In this document: piece by piece, positions 1 through 7,525 of the stretch | Position numbering within the stretch: position 1 is the stretch's first letter | Layout of the letters: every line of letters begins with the position of its first letter | NCBI RefSeq assembly: GCF_048898065.1 | Contig: NZ_JBLWFI010000002.1 | Span: 1-64,000 of the forward strand | DNA length: 64,000 nt | DNA from: Tepidibacillus_B infernus | GTDB taxonomy: Bacteria; Bacillota; Bacilli; Tepidibacillales; Tepidibacillaceae | Reading direction: 5' to 3' | The notes under the pieces: model-generated | What the model saw: the letters and a program-made list of their open reading frames with translations, nothing else | Told to the model about the DNA's origin: nothing | Databases searched by the model: none | Position numbers and translations under genes: made by a program

Positions 1-8
1 TCCTGCAA

Positions 9-126
9 GCCTGGTGATGACGGCGGAGGGGATACACTCGTTCCCATCCCGAACACGACCGTTAAGCCCTCCAGCGCCGATGGTACTTGGACCGAAGGGT
101 CCTGGAAGAGTAGGACGTTGCCAGGC
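9..126 (+). rRNA. rrf: 5S ribosomal RNA
   Basis: The GCCTGGTGA stretch at 9-17 pairs with TTGCCAGGC at 118-126, closing helix I of a 118-nt 5S rRNA. Between them are the conserved core CCCGAACACG and the TAGGACG stretch typical of Bacillus 5S genes. It is the last gene of an rRNA operon; 23S rRNA should lie just left of the window. A terminator hairpin follows directly. Confidence 0.95.
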
Positions 127-132
127 AATAAA

Positions 133-163
133 AAAAAGCTAACCACATGGTTAGCTTTTTTTA
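133..163 (+). terminator. rRNA operon terminator
   Basis: AGCTAACC (137-144), loop ACAT, GGTTAGCT (149-156), then a run of T. It is a strong intrinsic terminator a few bases after the 5S rRNA. Flanking A and T runs extend the stem. Confidence 0.9.
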
Positions 164-213
164 TTGGCTTTGTTAAAAGATAAGAAAGTATAACTTTCTT
201 GCACTTCTCATTT

Positions 214-325
214 AAGGGTTTGTATATTCCATAAACAGCGACCTTCAGAAGTGCCCTTCTCTCCGTAATCTTTATTCATAGAAGGGCACGGATGACGGAG
301 CGCGATGAAATATTCAAACCTTTTC
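214..325 (+). repeat. 112-bp hairpin repeat, copy 1
   Basis: An imperfect palindrome: the left end AAGGGTTTGTATATTCC matches the reverse complement of the right end ATATTCAAACCTTTT, and an internal hairpin pairs GTGCCCTTCT with AGAAGGGCAC. A second copy at 34114-34225 differs at about five positions, and a degraded right half lies at 47629-47664. It has no coding capacity. It looks like a MITE- or REP-like intergenic element. The rest of 165-449 shows nothing else that I recognise. Confidence 0.8.
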
Positions 326-449
326 TTAAATTTTAATGTTCACTTCATTTTAACGAATGGATTTGTTACTTAAAGGGGGAGGAATTTCTTATCTACTCAT
401 AGAATAATATATTTAGAAGATCGAAATATTTCAACAAGGGGGAAGAGAA

Positions 450-1613
450 ATGATTGCAATTGTAAATGCTACAATTAACACCATTACACAAGGAATCGTT
501 GATCAAGGAGGAATAATATTAATAGAAGAAGGGAAAATAAAGGCTATTGGTCAAGGTATTGAGATACCAAAAGATGCTCAAGTTATAGATGCACAAGGTC
601 AATGGGTAACACCAGGTTTGATTGATGCACATACGCATTTAGGGGTATATGAAGAAACAATTGGATGGGCTGGAGCCGATGTCAATGAAATGACAGATCC
701 TGCCACTCCCCATGTTCGTGCATTGGATGCAATTAATCCATTAGAGCAAGGTTTTAAGGATGCCATTCAAGGTGGTGTTACTACTGTTCAAATTATGCCT
801 GGTAGTGCAAATGTGATTGGTGGAGAAATGTCAATTGTAAAAACCTATGGTCGTATCGTTGATGAAATGATAGTCAAGAAAACCTCAGGTCTTAAAATTG
901 CTTTTGGTGAGAATCCAAAAAGGGTGTACGGAGAGAAAAAACAAATACCATCCACAAGAATGGGCACAGCAGCAGTATTAAGAGATCATTTAATAAAGGC
1001 AAAAAATTATTTAAAAAAAATTGAACTAGGTATGGAAGACTCCTCAAAAGCACCTGATATCGATCTTAAAATGGAAACCTTAGTTAAAGTATTAAAGAAA
1101 GAGATTCCTGTTAGAGCCCATGCTCACCGTGCAGATGATATCATGACAGCAATTCGCATTTCCAAGGAATTTAATATAAATCTAACATTAGAACATTGCA
1201 CAGAAGGTCATAAAATTGCAGACATCATAGCTGAAAATGGATATAAAGCTGCGGTAGGTCCAACACTTAGCAACCGTTCTAAGATTGAATTAGGAGATAA
1301 AGGCTGGCACACATTAGTCTCATTAGACAAAGCCGGTGTTCCTGTTTCTATAATTACCGATCACCCCGTCATTCCAATAGAATATCTCATCGTTAGCGCT
1401 GCCATCGCTGTGAGAGAAGGATTAAATGAAGAAACAGCTTGGAAGGCAATTACTATTAATCCTGCAAAACATATGGGTATTGAGGATCGAGTAGGTTCCC
1501 TGGAAGTCGGAAAAGACGCAGATATAGTTCTCTGGTCAGGTAACCCTTTTGATTATCGGACAAAAGTATTGATGACTATAATAGATGGAAGAATTGTTTA
1601 TCAACACGAATAA
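450..1613 (+). CDS. metal-dependent amidohydrolase (imidazolonepropionase-like)
   Basis: A 387-aa amidohydrolase-superfamily enzyme that should hydrolyse an amide or cyclic amide bond at a metal centre in the cytoplasm. It has the N-terminal composite beta-sandwich, then the metal-binding HTH at residues 61-63 (DAHTHLG). Further likely ligands are in RAHAHR, LEHC and ITDHP, and the family's C-terminal GSLEVGKDADIVLW closes the sandwich. The RBS AAGGGGGAAGAG precedes the ATG by a normal distance. An aldo/keto reductase gene starts 25 bp downstream, so the two are probably cotranscribed. The substrate is not predictable; this is the COG1228-type group, not the AdeC adenine deaminase found at the equivalent B. 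subtilis locus. Confidence 0.8.
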   Translation: MIAIVNATINTITQGIVDQGGIILIEEGKIKAIGQGIEIPKDAQVIDAQGQWVTPGLIDAHTHLGVYEETIGWAGADVNEMTDPATPHVRALDAINPLEQGFKDAIQGGVTTVQIMPGSANVIGGEMSIVKTYGRIVDEMIVKKTSGLKIAFGENPKRVYGEKKQIPSTRMGTAAVLRDHLIKAKNYLKKIELGMEDSSKAPDIDLKMETLVKVLKKEIPVRAHAHRADDIMTAIRISKEFNINLTLEHCTEGHKIADIIAENGYKAAVGPTLSNRSKIELGDKGWHTLVSLDKAGVPVSIITDHPVIPIEYLIVSAAIAVREGLNEETAWKAITINPAKHMGIEDRVGSLEVGKDADIVLWSGNPFDYRTKVLMTIIDGRIVYQHE

Positions 1614-1638
1614 GAAATGATACACAGGAGGACTACAT

Positions 1639-2601
1639 ATGGAATATGTCAATCTAGGAAGAGCAGGTGTAAAAGTGTCACGCCTTGCTCTAGGTACAAT
1701 GGTATATGGTGATTGGGGAATTGGAGAAAATGAATCGATTGAGCTGATCCACAAAGCGATGGATGCTGGAATTAACTTTATTGATACAGCAGATATTTAT
1801 GGAGGAGGAACATCAGAAGAAATCGTTGGTAAAGCCATTCGCCATAAAAGAGATGAAGTGATTTTAGCGACAAAATTTAAAATTAGAACAGATGAAGGTC
1901 CAAATGGACAAGGGGCAAGTCGTTTTCGAATTATGAAACAAGTAGAGCTAAGCCTAAAACGACTTGGTACAGATTATATAGATTTATATCAAATTCATCG
2001 TCCTGATCCAACGACACCAATCGATGAGACCTTACGCGCTTTAGATGATTTAGTTCGTCAAGGAAAAGTCCGTTATATTGGTTGTTCCAATTTTGATGCA
2101 TGGCGAATCGTAGAAAGTTTATGGGTTAGTGACAAAATGAATCTAGAAAGGTTTGTTTCCAATCAACCTTCTTATAGTTTGCTTGATCGATACATCGAAC
2201 AGGAGATTTTGCCTGTCAGTGAAAAATATGGACTAGCCACATTATGTTATTCTCCACTAGCAGGAGGATGGCTTACTGGAAAATATGCAAAAGGGAACCA
2301 TTTACCAGAGGATAGTCGTGGTGCTAAACATCAATGGAATTTAGAGTCTAAGGAAAACAAAGAGAAATTAGAAAAAGTAGAAAAGCTAAGTTTCATTGCA
2401 AACAAAGAAAATATTTCTTTAACTCAACTAGCCATTGCTTGGTTATTACATCAGGGACCATCAGTTATCCCGATTATTGGAGCAAAAACATCAGAACAAC
2501 TAAGAGAGAATATTAGTGCTCTTGAAGTCAAATTGTCAGAGGATACACTAAAGGAAATTGATCAAGTCGTTCCATCCCCCTATTTCGACTTTTCTAAATA
2601 A
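1639..2601 (+). CDS. aldo/keto reductase
   Basis: A 320-aa NADPH-dependent (beta/alpha)8 oxidoreductase. The catalytic tetrad is visible as D49, Y54, K79 and H120 (FIDTADIY, LATKF, YQIHRP). The C-terminal IPIIGAKTSEQLREN is the usual NADP-phosphate binding loop. An AGGAGG RBS sits seven bases before the ATG. It is 25 bp after the amidohydrolase and followed by a terminator, so the two form a small operon. The substrate is unknown; family members reduce sugars, aldehydes and quinones. Confidence 0.88.
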   Translation: MEYVNLGRAGVKVSRLALGTMVYGDWGIGENESIELIHKAMDAGINFIDTADIYGGGTSEEIVGKAIRHKRDEVILATKFKIRTDEGPNGQGASRFRIMKQVELSLKRLGTDYIDLYQIHRPDPTTPIDETLRALDDLVRQGKVRYIGCSNFDAWRIVESLWVSDKMNLERFVSNQPSYSLLDRYIEQEILPVSEKYGLATLCYSPLAGGWLTGKYAKGNHLPEDSRGAKHQWNLESKENKEKLEKVEKLSFIANKENISLTQLAIAWLLHQGPSVIPIIGAKTSEQLRENISALEVKLSEDTLKEIDQVVPSPYFDFSK

Positions 2602-2645
2602 TAAATAAGCAAAGTAATAAAGTTGGCATGTAATTGATTCTCTTT

Positions 2646-2677
2646 AACCCGAATGAGTGATGTTCGGGTTTTTTTCT
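2646..2677 (+). terminator. terminator after aldo/keto reductase
   Basis: AACCCGAA (2646-2653) pairs with TTCGGGTT (2663-2670), followed by TTTTTT. Confidence 0.85.
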
Positions 2678-2764
2678 TTCAAATCAGATTCGCTGAAAAG
2701 ATCAAAAAATGCTATAGTAATTTTTGTGCAATTTATTTAAAAATTTTTTATAGAGGTGAGTTTT

Positions 2765-3628
2765 ATGAGAATTGGTTGGATTGGCTTAGGAAATATGGGA
2801 GTTCCTATGGCGACAAATCTTAAGAAGGCTGGATATGAACTATTCGTGTATAATCGTAGTAAAGAAAAAGCACAACCACTTTTAGAAATGGGAGCGACTT
2901 TTAAAGAAAGTCCTAAAGAAATCGCTGCTTCAGTGGATGTTTTAATCACGATGGTTGCGGATGATGAAGCTGTGAAAGATGTGTATACGCGAGAAGATGG
3001 AGTGTTGGCTGGTTTAAAAGAGGGGCAAATTGCCATAGATATGAGTACGATTTCACCTGAAACTTCAAAAACAATTGCCGCTTTGTGTAAGGAAAAAGGG
3101 GTAGAAATGCTTGATGCTCCAGTTTCAGGTAGTGTTGCACCGGCAAAAGAAGGGACACTTGTGGTACTTGTAGGCGGAGATGCTGAAACGTATGAAAAAG
3201 TGAAACCTATTTTTGATATTGTAGGAAAGGCTTCTTTCCTTTTGGGAGGGAATGGGGCTGGAAGTAACGCAAAACTAGCGATCAATAGTATGTTAGGAAT
3301 CTATATTCAAGGACTTGCCGAAACCGTTTTATTTGCGGAAAAGGCGGGGATTCCAAGGGAAACGATGCTTGAAATTGTAAAATTAAGTGCTGTAGGTTCC
3401 CCAATTGTAAATATTAAAACACCAAGTATTATCCAAGATTATTATCCAGCAGCTTTTGCCTTAAAACATGCCACAAAAGATTTACGACTCGCAATGGATC
3501 GAGCAAAAGAGATGGATCTTTCTTTCCCACTCATTGAAAAGGCAGCCAATACATATGAGGATGCCCTAAATGCAGGAAATGGTGAACTTGATTTAATGGC
3601 TATACTTTCCTACCTTGCAAAAAAATAA
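2765..3628 (+). CDS. 3-hydroxyisobutyrate dehydrogenase family protein
   Basis: A 287-aa NAD(P)-dependent beta-hydroxyacid dehydrogenase. The N-terminal Rossmann motif GLGNMG is at residues 7-12. The substrate-binding DAPVSGS is near 118-123, and the catalytic lysine is K170 (GAGSNAK). Related enzymes oxidise 3-hydroxyisobutyrate or tartronate semialdehyde, or reduce succinic semialdehyde and glyoxylate; which one applies cannot be told. The ATG at 2765 was chosen over an in-frame GTG at 2756 because that GTG lies inside the RBS AGAGGTGAG. Terminators on both sides make it monocistronic. Confidence 0.85.
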   Translation: MRIGWIGLGNMGVPMATNLKKAGYELFVYNRSKEKAQPLLEMGATFKESPKEIAASVDVLITMVADDEAVKDVYTREDGVLAGLKEGQIAIDMSTISPETSKTIAALCKEKGVEMLDAPVSGSVAPAKEGTLVVLVGGDAETYEKVKPIFDIVGKASFLLGGNGAGSNAKLAINSMLGIYIQGLAETVLFAEKAGIPRETMLEIVKLSAVGSPIVNIKTPSIIQDYYPAAFALKHATKDLRLAMDRAKEMDLSFPLIEKAANTYEDALNAGNGELDLMAILSYLAKK

Positions 3629-3645
3629 TAACATATCCAAATTAG

Positions 3646-3686
3646 AGCTTAACTATATTTGAACAGGAATATGGTTAAGCTTTTTT
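3646..3686 (+). terminator. terminator after hydroxyacid dehydrogenase
   Basis: AGCTTAAC (3646-3653) pairs with GTTAAGCT, followed by a T run. The loop is about 20 nt. Confidence 0.8.
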
Positions 3687-3695
3687 AATGAAATA

Positions 3696-3739
3696 AAAAT
3701 CGAACAATAACTATTAAATTATATTTAATGTTCGTTTTT
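3696..3739. promoter_or_regulatory. paired PurR boxes of the pur operon
   Basis: Two inverted PurBoxes. AAAATCGAACAAT at 3696-3708 (plus strand) and AAAAACGAACATT at 3727-3739 (minus strand) each match the B. subtilis consensus AWWWCCGAACWWT with one difference. They are 18 nt apart and lie immediately upstream of a -35 element, the arrangement that PurR dimers recognise. This predicts adenine/PRPP-responsive repression of initiation. Confidence 0.8.
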
Positions 3740-3742
3740 ATC

Positions 3743-3771
3743 TTGACGAATGATGTATTGATTGTTAAACT
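3743..3771 (+). promoter_or_regulatory. sigma-A promoter of the pur operon
   Basis: -35 TTGACG (3743-3748), 17-bp spacer, -10 TAAACT (3766-3771). It lies between the PurR boxes and the riboswitch. Confidence 0.65.
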
Positions 3772-3784
3772 AAATATCAACAGA

Positions 3785-3860
3785 ATATAACTCGTATAAT
3801 ATCAGGAATATGGCCTGAAAGTCTCTACCCAGTAACCGTAAATTACTGGACTACGAGTAA
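3785..3860 (+). promoter_or_regulatory. guanine riboswitch aptamer
   Basis: Purine riboswitch with P1 arms CTCGTA and TACGAG, and conserved junction segments TATAATATCAGG, GTCTCTACC and GGACTACG. The base at the ligand-discriminating position (74 in xpt numbering) is C, in GGACTACG, which specifies guanine/hypoxanthine rather than adenine. Ligand binding should favour the downstream terminator and reduce purine synthesis. Confidence 0.93.
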
Positions 3861-3878
3861 AATATACCGAAGGGAATT

Positions 3879-3945
3879 AAGCCCAGGCGGGTAGGTTTTG
3901 CTCGTTCTTTTTTAGAAAATCTACTCACTTGGGCTTTATCTTTTA
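3879..3945 (+). terminator. riboswitch-controlled terminator
   Basis: AAGCCCAGGCGGGTAGGTTTT (from 3879) pairs with AAAATCTACTCACTTGGGCTT up to 3936, followed by a T-rich run. It is a long intrinsic terminator in the pur leader, the expression platform of the guanine riboswitch. Confidence 0.85.
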
Positions 3946-3993
3946 AGGGCGCGTAATTGAATATGACACGTGGGAGAAAAGGAGAGAATGCAA

Positions 3994-4491
3994 ATGTCAA
4001 AAGTATTGATTGTGATGGGTAGTGACTCAGATTTACCCATTATGGAAGGCGCAATGAAGGCTCTAAAACAAATAGACATTCCTTATGAGGTAATGATTTC
4101 ATCAGCACATCGGACACCTGAACAGACTGCCAAAATAGCAAAAGAGGCAGAGAAGAATGGATTCTCGGTCATTATTGCTGGTGCTGGAATGGCTGCCCAT
4201 TTACCAGGGGTTATTGCAGCATATTCCACCCTACCTGTCATTGGCGTACCGATCAATGGAAGTGCTTTAAATGGCCTAGATGCTTTATATGCTATTGTTC
4301 AGATGCCAAAGGGATTACCTGTTGCCACTGTAGCTATAAATGGGGCGTACAATGCAGGAATCCTTGCTGCACAAATTATTGGCGTATTTGATCAAAAGGT
4401 TGCAAATGAATTGAAAAACTTGAGAAAAATAATGGCTGAGGAAGTTGAATTAAAAAATAAGAAGTTACAAGAAAATTTGCCTAAAAGCTAA
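3994..4491 (+). CDS. purE: N5-CAIR mutase / AIR carboxylase PurE
   Basis: First enzyme of the operon, 165 aa, producing CAIR in de novo purine synthesis. It carries the PurE phosphate and active-site motifs MGSDSD, SAHRTPE and AGAGMAAHLPG. The ATG at 3994 is chosen because the RBS AAAGGAGAG ends at 3986; in-frame starts at 3970 and 3988 lie before or too near it. In B. subtilis purK, whose product supplies N5-CAIR, follows directly. Here purB does, so PurK is either encoded elsewhere or not used. The AGAGMAAH variant (M where E. coli PurE has G) is noted without a firm functional claim. Confidence 0.95.
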   Translation: MSKVLIVMGSDSDLPIMEGAMKALKQIDIPYEVMISSAHRTPEQTAKIAKEAEKNGFSVIIAGAGMAAHLPGVIAAYSTLPVIGVPINGSALNGLDALYAIVQMPKGLPVATVAINGAYNAGILAAQIIGVFDQKVANELKNLRKIMAEEVELKNKKLQENLPKS

Positions 4492-4524
4492 TGAAAGCAT
4501 AAAAAAGAATGTTGGAGGTACGTG

Positions 4525-5823
4525 ATGATTGAACGTTATACAAGAGAAGAAATGAAAGAGATCTGGACGGAAGAGAATAAATATAAAGCTTGGCTAGAAG
4601 TAGAAATCTTAGCTGCCGAAGCTTGGGCTGAATTAGGAGAAATTCCAAAAGAGGATGTAAAAAAAATTCGCGAAAATGCGAAAATCAATATTCAGCGAAT
4701 CCATGAAATTGAAGAGGATACTAAGCATGATGTAGTAGCTTTTACGAGAGCTGTGGCAGAAACATTAGGGCCAGAATCTAAATGGGTCCACTATGGTTTA
4801 ACCTCTACTGATGTAGTGGACACAGCTCTTTCTTATTTATTAAAACAAGCTAACAACATTTTATTAAAGAATATTGAAGACTTTCTTCAAATTTTAAAAG
4901 CAAAAGCGATAGAATACAAATATACCGTCATGATGGGAAGAACGCATGGGGTGCACGCTGAGCCAACTACATTTGGACTCAAAATGGCTCTATGGTATGC
5001 AGAAATGAGTCGACATCTTGAGCGCTTTAAAAGAGCCATGGATGAAGTGGCATATGGGAAAATCTCCGGTGCTGTAGGTACTTATGCCAATATACCTCCA
5101 TCTATTGAACAATATGTATGTGAAAAATTAGGATTACATCCTGCCCCAATATCTACTCAAACACTTCAAAGGGATCGCCATGCTCAATATATGGCTAGTT
5201 TGGCTTTAATCGGTACCTCCCTAGAAAAATTTGCAACAGAAATTCGTGGTTTGCAAAAGTCAGAGACAAGGGAAGTGGAAGAGTTTTTTAGTAAAGGTCA
5301 AAAGGGTTCATCAGCAATGCCGCATAAGCGTAATCCAATTGGATCGGAAAATATAAGTGGTTTGGCAAGAGTATTGCGTGGATACATGGTATCAGCTTAT
5401 GAAGATGTAAGCTTATGGCATGAACGGGATATTTCTCACTCATCTGTAGAACGGATTATTCTACCAGATGCTACTACACTTCTAAATTACATGTTAAACC
5501 GTTTTGCTAATATCGTGAAACACCTTACTGTATTTCCAGAAAATATGAAAAGGAATATGGAAAGAACCTATGGCCTTATTTATTCCCAACGTGTTTTACT
5601 AACATTGATCGAAAAGGGAATGACTAGAGAACAAGCTTATGATTTAGTACAAAAAAGAGCCATGCAAGCATGGGAAGAACAAACCTCATTTAAAGAGTTG
5701 TTAAAACAAGATGATACTATTACCGCTACGCTAACCGTACAAGAATTAGAAGAGTGTTTTAACTACGAATACCATCTGAAACAAGTAGATTATATTTTTC
5801 AACGCTTAGGACTAAATGAATAA
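4525..5823 (+). CDS. purB: adenylosuccinate lyase
   Basis: A 432-aa fumarase/aspartase-superfamily enzyme that eliminates fumarate from SAICAR and from adenylosuccinate. It has the superfamily signature SSAMPHKRNP containing the catalytic serine loop, and the histidine region GRTHGVHAEPTTFG. The ATG at 4525 gives the standard start MIERYTREEM; a GTG directly before it is in frame but less likely. RBS TTGGAGG. It lies 33 bp after purE, where purK would be in B. subtilis. Confidence 0.96.
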   Translation: MIERYTREEMKEIWTEENKYKAWLEVEILAAEAWAELGEIPKEDVKKIRENAKINIQRIHEIEEDTKHDVVAFTRAVAETLGPESKWVHYGLTSTDVVDTALSYLLKQANNILLKNIEDFLQILKAKAIEYKYTVMMGRTHGVHAEPTTFGLKMALWYAEMSRHLERFKRAMDEVAYGKISGAVGTYANIPPSIEQYVCEKLGLHPAPISTQTLQRDRHAQYMASLALIGTSLEKFATEIRGLQKSETREVEEFFSKGQKGSSAMPHKRNPIGSENISGLARVLRGYMVSAYEDVSLWHERDISHSSVERIILPDATTLLNYMLNRFANIVKHLTVFPENMKRNMERTYGLIYSQRVLLTLIEKGMTREQAYDLVQKRAMQAWEEQTSFKELLKQDDTITATLTVQELEECFNYEYHLKQVDYIFQRLGLNE

Positions 5824-5857
5824 TGAAGAAATTGAAATGGACGAGGAGGAAGCAAAA

Positions 5858-6577
5858 ATGGAAAAATTAGAATTACTTTATGAAGGAAAGGCAAAAAAGA
5901 TTTACCGCACGAACAAAAAAGAGCAATTCCTTGTGGAATACAAAGATGATGCAACTGCTTTTAACGGTGAAAAAAAAGGTACGATTGTGGGTAAAGGAGC
6001 CTTAAATAACCAAATGAGCGCTATCTTTTTCCAAATGTTATCTGAAAAAGGGGTAGAAAATCATTTTGTCGAACGGATTTCCCCTATTGAGCAAATTGTT
6101 AAAAGAGTAAAGATTATCCCCTTAGAGGTCGTTGTCCGAAATATCGCAGCAGGGTCTTTAGCAAAACGCTTAGGTTTAGCAGAAGGGACCGCACTAAGAC
6201 ACCCAGTTGTGGAATTTTACTATAAAGATGATGAACTTGGTGACCCTCTAATCAATGACTCCCATATTTCTGTCCTTCAACTAGCTACCCCAGAACAACT
6301 TCAACAAATGGAGTTGGTTAGTCTAAAAGTGAATGAAATCTTAAGCGAATATTTGCTTACAAGAAAAGTATTACTCGTCGATTTTAAATTAGAATTTGGC
6401 CTAACAGAGGATGGAAAACTTCTACTTGCTGATGAAATATCTCCTGATACTTGTCGCTTTTGGGATGCTGATTCTAAAGAAAAGTTAGATAAAGATCGTT
6501 TTCGTCGTGACTTAGGTCATGTAGAAGAGGCTTATCAAGAGATGCTTAAACGATTAGGGGGAGAGGTTCTTGTTTAA
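5858..6577 (+). CDS. purC: SAICAR synthetase
   Basis: A 239-aa phosphoribosylaminoimidazole-succinocarboxamide synthase that joins aspartate to CAIR using ATP. The N-terminal LLYEGKAKKIY is the family's ATP-binding start. EFGL and LADEISPDTCRFW are the conserved C-terminal motifs. The ATG at 5858 follows a strong GAGGAGGA RBS. An earlier in-frame ATG at 5816 would overlap purB and add an unconserved acidic tail. The gene overlaps purS by 8 nt. Confidence 0.95.
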   Translation: MEKLELLYEGKAKKIYRTNKKEQFLVEYKDDATAFNGEKKGTIVGKGALNNQMSAIFFQMLSEKGVENHFVERISPIEQIVKRVKIIPLEVVVRNIAAGSLAKRLGLAEGTALRHPVVEFYYKDDELGDPLINDSHISVLQLATPEQLQQMELVSLKVNEILSEYLLTRKVLLVDFKLEFGLTEDGKLLLADEISPDTCRFWDADSKEKLDKDRFRRDLGHVEEAYQEMLKRLGGEVLV

Positions 6578-6824
6578 GGTAAAAGTCTATGTCACATTAA
6601 AACAAGATGTTTTAGATCCTCAAGGCCAAGCTGTTAGAGGGGCCTTACTTACCTTAGGCTATGATGAAACAGAATCGGTAAGGATTGGCAAGTATATTGA
6701 AATTATGATCAACACTGAGCAATATGAAGTGGCGCAAGAAAGAATAAAAGAGATGTGCGAGAAATTGTTGGCTAACACAGTAATCGAAGAATATCGATAT
6801 GAATTGGAAGAGGTGGCCGTATGA
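6570..6824 (+). CDS. purS: FGAM synthase subunit PurS
   Basis: An 84-aa small subunit that bridges PurQ and PurL in the three-part formylglycinamidine ribonucleotide synthase. Start MFKVKVYVTLK and the LGY..ESVRIGKYIE fold are typical. The start codon is TTG at 6570, overlapping the end of purC, with RBS AGGGGGAGAGG just upstream. The stop overlaps the purQ start as ATGA, which suggests translational coupling and equal subunit supply. Confidence 0.93.
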   Translation: MFKVKVYVTLKQDVLDPQGQAVRGALLTLGYDETESVRIGKYIEIMINTEQYEVAQERIKEMCEKLLANTVIEEYRYELEEVAV

Positions 6825-7525
6825 AGTTTGCAGTGGTCGTCTTTCCTGGCTCTAATTGTGATATTGATTGTTACCATGCCATTGAAGATGTGATCGATGG
6901 TGAAGTAGATTATATCTGGCATCAACAAGTAGACTTAAGTGGCTATGATTGTATTGTTCTACCAGGCGGTTTTTCTTATGGGGATTATCTAAGGTCTGGA
7001 GCCATTGCTAGATTTGCACCAATCATGAAACATGTAGAGAAAGCGGCAGCAGAAGGCAAATTAGTCATTGGGATATGTAATGGATTTCAAATCTTACTTG
7101 AAGCAGGATTACTTCCAGGTGCGATGAAAAAGAATGAAAATCTACAATTTATTTGCTCGATAGAGACGATTACTGTTGAAAACAATCAAACCCCTTTCAC
7201 CTTAGAATACCACTTAGGAGAAGAGATCAAGATTCCAATTGCCCATGGGGAAGGAAACTATTATTGTGATCAACAAACGTTAAAAGAATTACAAAAGAAT
7301 AATCAAATTATCTTTCGTTATAAAGATAATCCTAACGGCTCTATTGATGATATTGCAGGGATTTGCAACAAACAAGGCAATGTTTTGGGGATGATGCCTC
7401 ATCCTGAACGGGCTGTCTCTAAACTTCTTGGTTCTGAAGATGGAAAGAGATTATTCCAATCTATTCTTAGCTATTGGAGGGAGAAAAAGAGTGAATCAAG
7501 AACCTACAGCAGTGCAAGTATTTAA
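6821..7525 (+). CDS. purQ: FGAM synthase glutaminase subunit PurQ
   Basis: A 234-aa class I glutamine amidotransferase that supplies ammonia to PurL. The nucleophile cysteine is in GICNGFQ, and the His-Glu pair is in MMPHPERA. The N-terminal VVVFPGSNCD is characteristic of PurQ. ATGA overlap with purS. The last residues run into purL by 35 nt, so the C-terminal tail is slightly longer than the B. subtilis protein. Confidence 0.95.
   Translation: MKFAVVVFPGSNCDIDCYHAIEDVIDGEVDYIWHQQVDLSGYDCIVLPGGFSYGDYLRSGAIARFAPIMKHVEKAAAEGKLVIGICNGFQILLEAGLLPGAMKKNENLQFICSIETITVENNQTPFTLEYHLGEEIKIPIAHGEGNYYCDQQTLKELQKNNQIIFRYKDNPNGSIDDIAGICNKQGNVLGMMPHPERAVSKLLGSEDGKRLFQSILSYWREKKSESRTYSSASI

Noticed and set aside
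2756..2765. GTG at 2756 as the start of the hydroxyacid dehydrogenase
   Set aside because: The GTG is part of the RBS AGAGGTGAG. The ATG at 2765 is correctly spaced and begins the Rossmann motif at the usual place.
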